Origin: Closterium sp. NIES-65
Lineage: Eukaryota; Streptophyta; Zygnematophyceae; Desmidiales; Closteriaceae
NCBI GenBank assembly: GCA_948144175.1
Contig: CANXME010002658.1
Coordinates: 1-64,000 of the forward strand
DNA: 64,000 nucleotides
Direction of reading: 5' to 3'
Under the pieces are notes generated by a model. It was not told the DNA's origin. It searched no databases and saw only the letters and a list, made by a program, of their open reading frames with translations. Below, piece by piece: positions 1 through 11,225 of this stretch. The position numbers and the translations under genes are program-made. How positions within the stretch are numbered: the first letter of the stretch is position 1; the number at the start of each line of letters is the position of its first letter.

Positions 1-640
1 GAGAGAGAGGGCGACGGAAGGGCGCGGAGAGAGAGAGCGCGACGGGTAGGAGGGGCGAGAGAGAGGGCGACGGGAAGGGAGCGGAGAGAGAGATCGCGAC
101 GGGAAGGGAGGGGCGAGAAGAGAGGGTGATGGGAAGGGAGCGGAGAGAGAGAGCGTGACGGGAAGGGAGGGGCGAGAGAGGAGGGGCGAGAGAGAGAGCG
201 ACGGGAAGGGAGCGGAGAGAGAGAGCGCGACGGGAAGGGAGGGGCGAGAGAGAGGGCGACGGGAAGGAGCGGAGAGAGAGAGCGCGACGGGAAGGGAGCG
301 GAGAGAGAGGCCGACGGTAAGGAGCGGAGAGAGAGCGCGATTCGAAGGAGGAGCGAGAGAGAGGGCGGAACGGAGAGAGAGAGAGATGCGATGGGAAGGG
401 AGGGGCGAGAGAGAGGGCGACGGGAAGGGCGCGGAGAGAGAGAGCACGACGGGAAGGGAGGGGCGAGAGAGAGGGCGACGGGAAGGGAGCGGAGAGAGAG
501 AGCGCGACGGGGCGAGCGACGGGAGGGGCGATCGGTAGGGAGGGGCGAGAGAAGAGGCCGACGGGAGGAGAGGAGGGGAGAGCGAGGGCGACGAAGAGGG
601 CGACGGGACGGGCCGACGAGATGGCGACGTGACGCGCGAC
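1..640. repeat. GA-rich tandem array
   Basis: The stretch is an imperfect tandem array of roughly 35-40 bp units that alternate GGGAAGGGAGCGGAGAGAGA and GGGAAGGGAGGGGCGAGAGA blocks joined by GCGAC. It starts before the window edge and decays toward 640. Open frames here are only Arg/Glu/Gly-rich artefacts of the repeat. I see no gene. Confidence 0.85.
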
Positions 641-1384
641 GGAAAGGGAGACGGGTGGGCGATTTGGCGAACTCGAGGATAGCATAGTGGGTGATGAGAG
701 GGGTGAGAGGAATGGCGACGGGAATGGGTTCTCTGTGATCGCGAGGAAAATATCACTACGCAGCAACGGCGACGAAGTATCACAAACAATCTAATGATAA
801 TTTCATTTCTATGCCGCATCAGCCTAATCCCTCGTCTCTGGCTATTCTATGCTAGGCAAGCTCCGTGAGTTAGGCAAGCTACGGTACGTGAATGGAGTTG
901 AAGTAAGCATATGTGGAACCCAGGCCCAGCTTGAAAGTCGAAGTCGGGTCCAACCATCAAAACGCACGACAAACAACTGTCGTGCAAATGTCGCATGCAG
1001 AAAATGCGAACGCGCGAGCACGATCTGATTTTTTTTTTTTTTGGCGGGAACGAATCACGTGTGTTCAGTCTGTGGAAGGGCGAATGCCCGGAACAGTGTT
1101 TTACACAGCCCATCGTCGTTCCAGTTTTGCTTCTTCTGAGCACGATTTCAAGTTGGATCCGCCTTCACTATTTTATATTTCGGTTTTTAACAGCAACTTC
1201 AAAACTGTTTTCCTTCGCATGAAGGATACTTGTTTATAATGTTGGTTGATTGACACACCTTGCTGTTCAGTGGCAAGATTCCCTCAGCAGGCTTGGTTGG
1301 GTTCCTATAGCATTGTCCCAGTATTTCCTAAAAGGATCCTTCTTCCTACCCCATCCATCCATGTAGAGCAGAGCAAGGTTTCTT
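641..1384. other. 3' flank of the SEC23-like gene, no gene seen
   Basis: This is non-repetitive sequence downstream of the decayed copies of the SEC23-like terminal exon. It contains a run of about 12 T near 1029-1041. No coding region, RNA gene or element boundary could be supported. Confidence 0.5.
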
Positions 1385-1922
1385 GGGGCAACAAAGCCCA
1401 TGCCCACCTTTCAGCCCAATGTTCCCATCCCACTCATCCACCCCATCCGTATCCTGTGCTCCTCCTTAATCAAAGAAACATCTCGTGTGTGCAGAGTACT
1501 ACTGCTGCCAATGCTTGTTGATGTTTACAATAAGATCCTCCCTACAAGTTACAACATCTCAGTCAAATCACTCCATATGAGTAGTTATATAAGGTATACT
1601 CTACTGCAGCATGTATTCTCGCACATCGCGAGCCATGGATGGCTTTTGAGGAACGCAACGAACCCCATGCCCACCGCCCCGCCCTCCATACCCCCATGCA
1701 CATCCTGCTCCTCAATAAAAAAACGACTCTAAATGGGGCTGTGCTGTGGTGTGCTGTGCTGCCCACTCTCCCCCCCTGCTCCTTTCTTCTCCCTTCTCTA
1801 CTTCATGTATTCTCGCACGTCGCGAGCGATTGACTCCAGGAAAGCAACAAAACCCATGCCCACCGCCCCGCCCTCCACGTCCCCATCCACATCTTGCTCC
1901 TCGATCAGAAACGTCTTCAAAG
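1385..1922 (-). repeat. Three decaying copies of the SEC23-like terminal coding segment
   Basis: Downstream of the stop codon at 2001 there are three further copies of the last ~125 bp of the gene, in the same orientation: 1798-1922, about 1612-1741 and about 1389-1492. The nearest still encodes an intact ending (IEEQDVDG to REYMK-stop). The second has frameshifts and the third is only recognisable in outline, so decay increases with distance. They look like serial tandem duplications of the gene end. Whether the nearest copy is ever used as an alternative last exon cannot be told from sequence. Confidence 0.85.
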
Positions 1923-2000
1923 GGGGCTGTGCTGTGTCGTGATGTGATGTGCTGTGCTGTGCTGTCTGCTCCTCTCCCCTCCTCCACACTCCTCCCTTCT

Positions 2001-5000
2001 CTACTTCATGTATTCACGCACATCGCGAGCAATCGATTCAAGAAACGCAACAAACCCCATGCCCACTGCCCCGCCCTCCACGTCCCCATCCACATCTTGC
2101 TCCTCGATCAGAAACGTCTCAAAGGGGGCTGTGCTGTCCACGCCTCCCCGGATGGTGATTGTACGCGGCGTGATTATGCGGTCGGCCTTCAGCCGGTTGA
2201 TGGTCGTCCGCAGCAAGCCTAGGAGGGACGGTTGTTGAGAGGGAGAAGAGGGGGAAGGGAGGACAAGTGGCATTTGTGACTGTACGTGGTGTGATTATGC
2301 GATCGGCCTTCAGCCTGTTGATGGTCGTCCGCAGCAATGCTAGGAAGGGGGGGAGGGAGGGAGGGACGCACAGAGGGAGTGAGGGGAGGAGGGAGTGAGG
2401 GGGATGACAGAGAGGAGATATGGGGTGTTGAGAGTGACAAGTGCTCCTGGGGAGGAGGCAAGCAGGGGACACGCATGCTAGGGTAAGAAAGAGAAGGGCT
2501 ACTCACCTGTTTGAGGCGGTGGGAAGGGAAGATCCGCAGGGGCTGCAGGCGAGTAGGAAGATGGGGCTGCAGGCGAGTAGGAAGATGGGGCTGCAGGCGA
2601 GTAGGAAGATGGGGCTGCAGGGGCTACGTACTGTGTTGTGGTTGAGGGGAAACTGTAACACTTCTTACTTGTTTGAGGCGGTGGGAAGGGAAGATCCGCA
2701 GGGGCTACAGGCGAGTAGAGGACGATGATGGTGCTCAAGACATCGAGCAGAAAGAACGGTCTGCAGGGGCTACTCGTTCGCGGGTAAAAGAAGATCAACT
2801 TACTCGTTTGCGGCGGTGGGAAGGGCAGGTCTCGTCTGCAGGGGCAGCAGGCGAGTAGAAGGCGATGATGGTGCTGAATGCACTGAGCAGAAAGATGGGG
2901 CTGCCGCTGGTGACGAGTGGTGCTGGTGATGTAGAGACACAAGCAGGTTCGGCTTATGGAACCAGAGGTGAACTTACTTGTTTGTGGTGGAGGGAATGGG
3001 AGGTCTGCAGGTGCTGCAGGCGAGTAGGAGACGATGATGGTGCTGAGTGCATCGAGGAGGAAAATTGGGCTGCCGCTGGTGACGAGTGGTGGTGGTGACG
3101 GTGAGTGGTGCATGTGATGGTGACTGGTGCTTGTGATGAGGCAAGTAGGGAACGCATGCTAGGGTAAATGAAATGTTACTCACTTGTTTGTGGTGGTGGG
3201 AAGGGCAGGTCGGGGGGAGCGGCGGGCGAATAAAAGATGATGATGGTGCTGAATGCATCGAGGAGGAAAATGGGGCTCCCGCTGGTGACGAGGGCAGCAC
3301 GGCTCAGGGAGTGGCGGGGGAAGGCGGGGCGGTCGGGAGTGGTGTAGGAGGAGAGGACGGGGTAGACAGCCCGCATGAGGAATGAAGGATCTAGAGAACT
3401 GCGGTGGGGGGGGAAACAGAGGGGTGAAGAGCGGTAGAGGTGGACAAGAATGAGGTACAGAGTGGTGGAGAAAGGTCGGTCGGGAGTGGTGAAGGAGGAG
3501 AGGACAGGGTAGACTGCCCACATGAGGAAGGGGGGGGTCCTGGGAACTGCGGTGGGGAGGGGCGGGAATGGCAACAAAGGGAGTGGGAATAGCAACAGAG
3601 GGGTGGAGAGTGATAGAGATGGAAAGAACGAGGTACAGATTGGTGAGAGAGTGAGGCGCAGAGTGGTGTAGGAGGAGAGGACTGGTTAGACTGTCCGCGT
3701 GAGGAATGAAGGGTCCAGGGAACTGCGGTGGGGAGGGGCGGGAATGACAACAGAGGGGTAGGACTGGTTAGACTGTCCGCATGAGAAATGAAGGGTCCAG
3801 GGAACTACGGTGGGGAGAGCACAAAAGAGCAGGAAGAGATGCAATGAAGCGTTGAAGGAGGGGAGTAGGAGGGTAGCACCAAATCGGGAGATGTCCCAAA
3901 ACACGTCTCAAATCTTGAGACATCTCAAGAACGTCAAGAATACCTTCAATTTTTACCAAGGTGACTTTTGAGTCGACTCAAAAGTCACAACGTCAAGAAT
4001 ACCTTCAATTTTTGCCCCACACCTTGGCAGCCACAGCAGAAGAATTCTGCAGACAGCTGGAGGGAGACAGGGGGAGGAGAACAGAGGTGTAGATAGGTGG
4101 AGAGAGTGGAAAAATGGTGGAGAGGGGTGGAGAGCTCTCACCTGTATAGGCAGTGCAGGAACGTGCGCAAGTCAGGATGCACCCGTTCCCTTGGCAGCTG
4201 CAGCAGCGGCGAGCAGAGGAGAGAGCTATAGAGGCCTAGGGAGATATTGAGCGGTGGAGTGTGGTGGAGGTGAGCAGAGATCTTACCTGTATAGGCAGTG
4301 CAGGAACGTGCGCAGGTCAGAGTGAACCCCTTCCCTTGGCAGCTGCAGCAGAGGAGATCGCAGGAGCGCAAAGGCAAGCCGCGGCAGCAGCTGCAGCTGT
4401 GGGCAGGCTGAGAAGGAGAGATCTAGAGGAAGGTGGGGAGAGAGGTGGAGAGCGGTACACAGTGCTCACCTGTAGAGGCAGTGCAGGAACGTGCGCCAGT
4501 CAGGATGCACCCCTTCTCGTAACATCTGCAGCAGTGGAGATCGCAGGAGCGCAAAAGCTAGCCGCAGCAGAGGCTGCAGCTACGGGCAGGCTGAGAAGGA
4601 GAGATCTAGGCGAGTCACAGAGTGGGGCTGGTTGAAATGAAGAGAGGTGGAGAGTGGTACAGAGCTCTCACGGTCTCACCTGTATAGGCAGTGCAGGAAC
4701 GTGCGCAAGTCAGGGTGAACCCCTTCCCTTGGCAGCTGCAGCAGAGGAGACCGCAGGAGCGCGAAAGCCAGCCGCGGCAGCGGCTGCAGCTGCGGGCAGG
4801 CTGAGAAGGAGACGTCTAGGCGAGTCACCGAGTGGGGTTGGTTGAACTGAAGAGAGGTGGAGAGAGGTGGAGAGGGGTGGAGAGCTCTCACGGTCTCACC
4901 TGTATAGGCAGTGCAGGAAAGTGCGCAGGTCAGGGTGAACCCCTTCCCTTGGCAGCTGCAGCAGCGGAGAGAGCTGGACAGGAGTACGGAGAGAGTGAGA

Positions 5001-8000
5001 GTGGTCGAGAGAGGGTGGAGAGCGGTGGAGAGTGGTCTCACCCGTATAAGCAGTGCAGGAACGTGCGCAGGTCAGGGTGAACCCCTTCCCTTGGCAGCTG
5101 CAGCAGCGGCGAGCGCAGGAGAGCAAAAGCCAGCCGCGGCAGCGGCTGCAGCTGCGGGCAGGCTGAGAAGGAGACGTCGAGGCGAGTCACCGAGTGGGGT
5201 TGGTTGAACTGAGCGAGGCCAAAGGCGTGGTTGTAGTGGGCCGTGAGAATGACCAGCCAGTCCTGCAGGAGCAACCTGCCTTCCCGTACTCCCTCTTCCA
5301 GCGATGCCCGAATGACCTGTGGGAAGGAAGAGGGAGGGGATGGAAAGGGCTGGTTGAACTGGGCGAGTCCGAAGGCGTGGTTGTGGTGGGCCGTGAGAAT
5401 GACCAGCCAGTCCTGCAGGAGGAGTCTGCCTTCCCTTACTCCTTCCTCAAGGGACGCTCTGATAACCTGTGGGAGGGGAGAGAAGGTGAAAGAGAGAGGG
5501 ACAGAAGGGGCTGGTTGAACTGGGCGAGTCCGAAGGCGTGGTTGTAGTGGGCCGTGAGAATGACCAGCCAGTCCTGCAGGAGCAACCTGCCTTCCCTTAA
5601 TCCCTCTTCCAGGGATGCCCGGATGACCTGAGGAGCAGTGGGGAGAGAGAAAAAGAGAGAGGGACAGGGACAAGGAGAGGGACGGAAGGGAGTCTGCCCT
5701 CCCTTAATCCCTCTTCCAGGGATGCCCGGATGACCTGAGGAGCAGTGGGGAGAGAGAAAAAGAGAGAGGGACAGGGACAAGGAGAGGGACGGAAGGGAGT
5801 CTGCCCTCCCTTAATCCCTCTTCCAGGGATGCCCGGATGACCTGAGGAGCAGTGGGGAGAGAGAAAAAGAGAGAGGGACAGGGACAAGGAGAGGGACGGA
5901 AGGGAGTCTGCCCTCCCTTAATCCCTCTTCCAGCGATGCCCGGATGACCTGAGGAGCAGTGGGGAGAGAGAGCGGTGAGAAGGAGTGGGAGAGGAGAGAG
6001 AAACGAGCGAGGGAAGGAAAGTGGGAGCACATAAAGACCCGCGAATGGCCTCGTACACGGCTTTTGAGAAGCCTACAAATCAGCAGTTAAACACCCATCG
6101 CGTGTAATGAGTCGATTTTTGAGTCGACTCAAAGATCCCGCGAATAGCCTCGTGCAGGACTTTTGAGAAGCCTAAAAATCAGCAGTTAAACACCCATCGC
6201 ATGTGCGAGCAAGGTGAGAATGGCTTCGTTACCAGCAGACTCGTATTTCTCCCTCGCCCCCCTCGCCACGTCCAGTCATGAAACATCTCAGATACAGGAA
6301 AACCTCATTCTTTTTAGGCGCCTTCAAAAGACGATTTTTGAGGCGCCTCAAAAGACGTCTCAAACACTGGAAAATCTTCTGAGTCGACTCAAGAACAGAC
6401 CCACCTTGTGTGTGAGAACATTTAGGGCGCGTTGCATTTGGCGCACATAGCTCAAAACTCAACTAACCACTTTGAACCATGCCGTAACGCTCTCTAAAAC
6501 TTCAAACTTCGACAAAAAAATCGACCCTGCAACACGCCCTTAGAAGAGCTCGTTATCAGCAAACTCGTATATCTCCCTCGCCCCCCTCCCACTTGGCCAA
6601 CCCCGGGTCCCAAGACTAGAAGAGGAGAAGAGAGGAGAGCACCCACCTTGCGTGTGATAACAGTCAGAATAGCTTCGTTATCAGCAGAATCGCATACCCC
6701 CCTCGCCCCCCTCGCCACATCCACACATATCATCTTCACTCTCAGCCTTCTCCTCCTCAGCACCACGCCCCCTTCAGCACCGCTCCTCTCCTGCTTCCAT
6801 CCTCCCCGTTCCTTCCATTACTCACTTGTGACTTACCTTGTGTGTGAGAACGGTTAGAATGGACTCGTTATCAGCAGACTCGTATATCTCCCTAGCCCCC
6901 TTTGCCCCACCCCTTCACTTCGCCAACCCCATGTCCCAAGACTAGAAGAAGAGAGGACTCACCTTGTGTGTGAGAACAGTGAGAATGGACTCGTTATCAG
7001 CAGACTCGTACATCTCCCTCGCCCCCCTCGCCACCTCCAGTCATAAGACGTCTCAACCACCGGTAAAGACGCACCTTGTGTGTGAGAACAGTGAGAATGG
7101 ACTCGTTATCAGCAGACTCGTAGATGTCCCTCGCCCCCTTTGCCACGTCCACACATATCGTCTTCACTCTCAGCCTCCGTCTAAGCACCACCCCTCTTCT
7201 CTTCCCACCCTTCCTCCCACTGCTGCTGCTGCTGCTGCTGCTCCCCACCCCACCTCCTCCCGCACCTGTCTCTCTTCCCCCCTCCCCCTCCTTTTCTCCT
7301 CCTCCTTCTTTCCCCTTTCCTCCCTCCATCACTCCTTCAGCAGTCCCGTTCACACCTGTAGCAGCCCCATCCCCGTTACTAGCCGCCCCGTTACCCCCCC
7401 CAACCCCCTCGCCCCTCTCCCCTCCCCCTTCCACCGGAATGATCACAGTATACTGAAACGCCAGTTGTAACACTGCTCCCCGGTTACCACCACCACTCCC
7501 TCCCTTCTCTCTCCCAGCCCTCCCCTTCACCCCAAACCCAGCCTTCCCCCGAAACTCCAAGTCAAATGCGTACGAATCAAATGGATCACATCTAATGATA
7601 TGATAAAGATTCTCATACTGAGCATCGGGGAAGAAGTGACCGTAGGCTCGGACGGCCCGAAGCTCCCGGGAGGTTCGGAGCCGGAGCACCCCGCCGAAAG
7701 CGGAGGGTCGGCAGAGCATGCGGTATATGTCTTGAGGGAGGGTAGCCTCGTCTAAAGAAGGGTAAAGAAAGAGAGTACCCCCGCTTTCCACACTTAAGCA
7801 ACGGAGAGAGGCTAGGTCACAGTATGGGACGGGCAGGGAAGAAGGGGTGGAGGGAGGAGGATCGGCAATGGTCACAGCAGCGACCCCTGCAGCAGCAGCG
7901 GCAGCAGCAGAAGCAGGATCTGTAGTTACCGCACCCCCGGCCTCTCTACTAGCATTTTCATCCCCGTTACTAGCATAACTCGGTACAGCAAACAGATCCA

Positions 8001-10405
8001 CGCACACCCCCGCTTGCACCGCAGCCGCAGCCAGCTCCCTATAAAACGGCGTCTGCTCCTGTAGCAACCCCTTATCCGCTACAACCGGGTCTGCTACATC
8101 CTTGGCGCTCCTGCTTCTCTGACTCGCCGCTACAGCCAGGCTGGCGAGAGCTGTATCGTACCGAACCGTACTCAACGCCCCCATACCATGGTTCGGGGCT
8201 CCAGAGAGGAAAACCAGTAATCTGGCCCCTACAAACGGGCCTACTTCCCCTGCGGCCGCTGCTGCCGCTGCTGCTGCGGCGATACTCACGTTACCCCCAC
8301 CACCGCCGCCACTTCCACTGGTATTGATGACGTCAGCTCGGAGGCCTCTGGCTATTCTAGCACTCGGACCATCCTCCATACCCCCTAAATACCTAATTAA
8401 AGCGTCCAAAGCCGTTCCGAAGCCCCTAACACCGTCCTTCCTCCCCCCTCTCTCCGCGTCCTTCCCTCCCTTCCCCCCTCCGCCCTTCCCCCCCGCGCCC
8501 TGCGCCGCTCCTCCCTTCCCCCCACCGCCCTTCCCCCCTCCAGACGCGTCCAAATCGAGGGGAGGAGGGTCGGGGCGGAGGGTTTCGAGAGCAGCAGCTG
8601 CGTGCTCCTTGTGACGCGAGAGGGACGCGAGGAAGGCGGGGAGGGGGAGGAGATCGCCCAGGGCTAGGGGTAAGCGGTGAGCAGAGGAGGCGGGGATGGC
8701 GACGGATTTCACTGCTGCTACGGGGCCTTGTAGATCATAAAGGCCGACCTGGTAGGGGGGGAGGGAGGGACGGAGGGAGGGACGGAGGGAGGAGAGGGAG
8801 AGATGAGTGAAGTGGGGTTTCGAGGGCGACAGCTGCGTGCTCCTTGTGGCGCGAGAGGGACGCGAGGAAAGCAGGCAGAGGGAGGAGGTCGCCCAGGGCT
8901 AGGGGCAGGCGGTGAGCAGAGGAGGCGGGGATGGCGACGGATTTCACTGCTGGCACGGGGCCTTGTAGGTCATAAAGGCCGACCTGGTAGGGTTGGGGGG
9001 AGTGGCGAGTGGTGGAGAGGGGTGGAGAGGGGTGGGGGGTGAGTGCAAAGGCAGGAGATCGCCCAGGGCTAGAGAGGCAGGTGGTGGGAGGGCGAGGCGG
9101 GGTTGGTGACGGACTTGACTGCTGCTACGGGGCCTTGTAGATCGTACAGACCCACCTGGTAGGGGGAGCGGACGGAAGGAGTGGTGGGAAGGGGTGGAGA
9201 GGGGTGGAGAGGGTTGTTAGGGGAGGGCTAAGGGCAGGCGGTGCGAGGGCGAGGCGGGGATGGTGACGGACTTGACTGCTGCTACGGGGCCTTGTAAGTC
9301 GTACAAACCGACCTGATAGGGGAAGGGGGGGAGTGGGGAGTGGTGGGGAGGGGTGGGGTGGAGTAGGGGGTGAGGTGCAGAGGTAGGAGGTCGCCCAGGG
9401 CTAGAGGCAGGCGGAGGGAGGAGGAGGGGGGGATGGCGACAGATTTGACTGCTGCCACCGGGCCCTGTAAGTCGTACAGACCCACCTGGTAGGGAGGGAA
9501 GGGGGAGGGGGGGGGGGAGGAGAGGGGAGGGAGGTAGGGAGAGAGGGGCAAGAGGGAATCGCCACCCCTAGTACTGCTGCTACGGAGCCCTGCAGGTCGT
9601 ACAGAGCGAATGCAACCCGAACAGAGCAGAAGGAGAACATAATACTCACCTTGCTTCCGAACGTAACCAGCCCGAACAGTGCAGCAGGCGAGAGCGCTTC
9701 TAACGCGGCCAGCAGCGAGCTCTTAACGAGTTCCAGAAACTCCTCTGAGCCTGACACGTCAACCATGGCGATATACACCGGCCGCTTGCGAATTTCCGCT
9801 TCGTCCAACACGTGGCAGCTGCTAATTGGCTCTCCCAACCCATGCGGAATGGAACCTGCGACCTCTCCGTCGCCCTGCGACTCTCCTTGCTCGAATTCCA
9901 CTTCGTCAGCGTCGCCCTCCGCGGCAACGTCCAGCTCGACGAGCGTGTGCGACAGCTCTGCGACGTCTGCGACGTTCGATCCCCCGTAGCGACGCAGCTC
10001 CGCGTCGCTGAACGGATTCACGACGTCGCACAGCGAGCACCGCCACGAAAACCGATCGATCGCACAGTACGGATTGATATACGCATAGCAATCCTCGCAC
10101 CGCGCCACGTCATCAGCTAGCGGAAGCGGCGCCGGCGAAAGCGCCGCGGGAAGCGGCTGCAGAGCCGTGCCGCCAGACGCAGAATTAAGAGACGACGACG
10201 AGCCGAAGCGCGGGAAAGAGGAGTTAGAAGACGATTTTCGAATGCTGCTTCCGCCGGTGCCGACGCTAGCTGCGACGCCGCTTCCCGGAATACCCGCTTC
10301 GTCATCTAGAGCGAATGGTTGGACGACGCAGCCCCACGGGAGACCCGTCGCATCGCGCGATTCCGGATCTAGCGGAAATTTGTTCACCGTGAAACGAATG
10401 GCCAT
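2001..10405 (-). CDS. SEC23-like COPII coat protein (five exons)
   Basis: This gene encodes a Sec23/Sec24-family protein resembling plant SEC23-type At4g01810. Sec23 is the GTPase-activating subunit of the COPII inner coat that buds vesicles from the ER. The exon model is 10405-9650, 8748-7075, 5316-5042, 3398-3184 and 2218-2001. All junctions are GT-AG and all phases close, giving about 1045 residues. The zinc finger is visible as Cys103, Cys106, Cys123 and Cys126, followed by the trunk domain (RPVYIAMVDVSGSEEFLEL to LVTFGSK), the beta-sandwich and helical regions (HFFPDAQYENL, PFYRELA) and the gelsolin-like end (IEEQDVDG, GFVAFLESIARDV). It is longer than the usual ~880 residues because of Gly-, Ala- and Ser-rich inserts in exon 2. 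The start is the first ATG of the conserved N-terminus (MAIRFTVNKFPLD). Introns and the 3' flank are full of partial exon copies. Family assignment is sure; the exact paralogue is less so. Confidence 0.92.
2283..2343 (-). repeat. Echo of the head of SEC23-like exon 5
   Basis: A second copy of the exon-5 start (RTTINRLKADRIITPRT) lies about 65 bp upstream of the exon in transcript order. It includes the preceding intron tail and ends before the rest of the exon. It is nearly identical to 2155-2218. Confidence 0.85.
2501..3092 (-). repeat. Four echoes of the tail of SEC23-like exon 4
   Basis: Copies of the exon-4 end (FSTIIIFYSPAAP to PFPPPQT), each followed by a donor-like GTGAGT/GTAAGT, lie at about 2974-3092, 2798-2925, 2664-2755 and 2501-2600. 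The intron sequence just past the donor (ACGCATGCTAGGGTAA) recurs at about 2471 and 3153, so the duplicated unit spans the exon-intron junction. The last copy also carries a short internal triplication (CTGCAGGCGAGTAGGAAGAT). Confidence 0.85.
3482..3812 (-). repeat. Three echoes of the head of SEC23-like exon 4
   Basis: Copies of the exon-4 beginning (SLDPSFLMRAVYPVLS-like), each preceded by the CCCCACCGCAG acceptor context, lie at about 3482-3553, 3662-3732 and 3755-3812. None continues into the rest of the exon. Confidence 0.82.
3930..4013. repeat. 28-bp palindrome between 25-bp direct repeats
   Basis: A perfect 28-bp palindrome (3961-3988, centre GAGTCGACTC) lies between two identical 25-bp copies of a sequence starting AACGTCAAGAATACC, at 3930-3954 and 3989-4013. 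It sits in intron 3 of the SEC23-like gene. The arrangement recurs elsewhere in the window. Confidence 0.9.
4137..4965 (-). repeat. Five echoes of the tail of SEC23-like exon 3
   Basis: Copies of the exon-3 end (PLLQLPREGVHPDLRTFLHC) with the following donor lie at about 4890-4965, 4677-4850, 4468-4635, 4283-4425 and 4137-4212. The 4677-4850 copy reaches back as far as the FNQPHSVTRLDVSFSAC region. The other copies are shorter. All are in gene orientation. Confidence 0.87.
5350..5950 (-). repeat. Five echoes of the head of SEC23-like exon 3
   Basis: Copies of the exon-3 start (VIRASLEEGVREGRLLLQDW) lie at about 5350-5474, 5514-5627, 5690-5734, 5798-5842 and 5905-5950. The three most distant form a clean tandem array of about 107 bp period that includes intron sequence (GGGACAGGGACAAGGAGAGG). 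Two nearer copies are long and reach the AHYNHAFGLAQFNQ segment. Confidence 0.88.
6038..6205. repeat. Palindrome between ~68-bp direct repeats
   Basis: The segments 6038-6106 and 6137-6205 are near-identical direct repeats (CCCGCGAATNGCCTCGTNCA to AAACACCCATCGC). Between them lies the palindrome TTTGAGTCGACTCAAA at 6118-6133. Intron 2 of the SEC23-like gene. Confidence 0.85.
6208..7045 (-). repeat. Five echoes of the tail of SEC23-like exon 2
   Basis: Copies of the exon-2 end (ARGARDVYESADNESILTVL) lie at about 6960-7045, 6836-6905, 6650-6745, 6540-6590 and 6208-6275, downstream of the real exon end at 7075. Two further palindromes, with cores GAGGCGCCTC (6336-6353) and GAGTCGACTC (6381-6390), sit between these copies. 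Confidence 0.87.
8812..9607 (-). repeat. Five echoes of the head of SEC23-like exon 2
   Basis: Copies of the exon-2 start (VGLYDLQGPVAAVKSVAIP) preceded by CCTACCAG-like acceptors lie at about 8812-8988, 9105-9161, 9262-9319, 9385-9492 and 9573-9607. The copy nearest the real exon (8748) is the longest and the best preserved. The farthest has lost the acceptor. Confidence 0.88.
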
Positions 10406-11053
10406 TCTGAAGGCTGGCGATCAACTCTTTTCGCGACTAGGGAACTGGTTACCGGATTGGAACGGATATCGGAGTGTTCGCGACCGTCGGCCTGATCAAG
10501 AGAAAACTTCCAGCTTTAGAAATGTCGCGCACGATAAAACGGTGGGTCGGCCACGGCATTGGCTACGGTACGAGAAAACAATGGAAACGAGCTGAGCAAG
10601 CTTCGGCTGATCATCGGAGGACGTCAAGTATATGAAATGGAATTTTTAGGGAGGTAACATAAGTAGTTTCAAGCAATGCGTAATATTTAGGTTTGGGGCG
10701 TTTAGGGTCGACAAGAAATGCACCGAGAGCGCACAATAGAGGATCTGTCCGGAACAGCGAAAGACGCTCCTAATTTTACCTGTCCCTAATCTCCTCGCCA
10801 GTGTCCCAACGAATCTGGATTCCTGATCATATTGAACGAACTTCTGCTGGTAGTTGAGCCCCCACCATGCTGTACCACACTGCATCCCACTGAGAGTAAT
10901 AGCACCGTGCACAACCACTCTAAAGGTATGACCTTTCGCCTTCTCCGAACCCAACGGAACAACATCTGTCCCGCCAAATCAGCCGTCAAGATCCAACTTC
11001 AAGAGATTCCTCGAAACGGGGAAGCGCGCCAAAACAGGAAACCCAATAATTAA
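10406..11053. promoter_or_regulatory. Intergenic region upstream of the SEC23-like gene
   Basis: About 650 bp separate the SEC23-like start codon from the tRNA gene; the region must hold the SEC23-like promoter and 5' leader. I see no convincing TATA box. The oligo-A at 11031-11034 reads as TTTT on the minus strand about 20 nt past the tRNA and is a plausible RNA polymerase III terminator. Confidence 0.4.
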
Positions 11054-11125
11054 AGGTTCTGCCGGGATTCGAACCCAGGTTGCTGGATTCAAAGTCCAGA
11101 GTGCTAACCACTGCACCACAGAACC
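11054..11125 (-). tRNA. tRNA-Gln (UUG)
   Basis: On the minus strand the 72-nt sequence folds as a full cloverleaf. The acceptor stem GGTTCTG pairs with CAGAACC; the D arm has the AGTGGTTA loop; the anticodon stem CTGGA/TCCAG encloses loop CTTTGAA, giving anticodon TTG; the T arm contains TTCGAAT; the discriminator base is U, as in other eukaryotic tRNA-Gln. Both internal promoter boxes are intact. No CCA is encoded, as expected for a nuclear gene. Confidence 0.96.
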
Positions 11126-11225
11126 GGTGTATGTCGAAAGACAGCAACATACATAACCAATTATCAAGTTAATCCAACTTAAAAGTTTAACTTGGCTATT
11201 GCTTAGTGTGTTTGTTTTTACAGCA

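Noticed and set aside
155-687. Arg/Glu-rich open frames in the GA repeat
   Set aside because: They follow from the repeat itself, occur in several frames and have no start context or domain.
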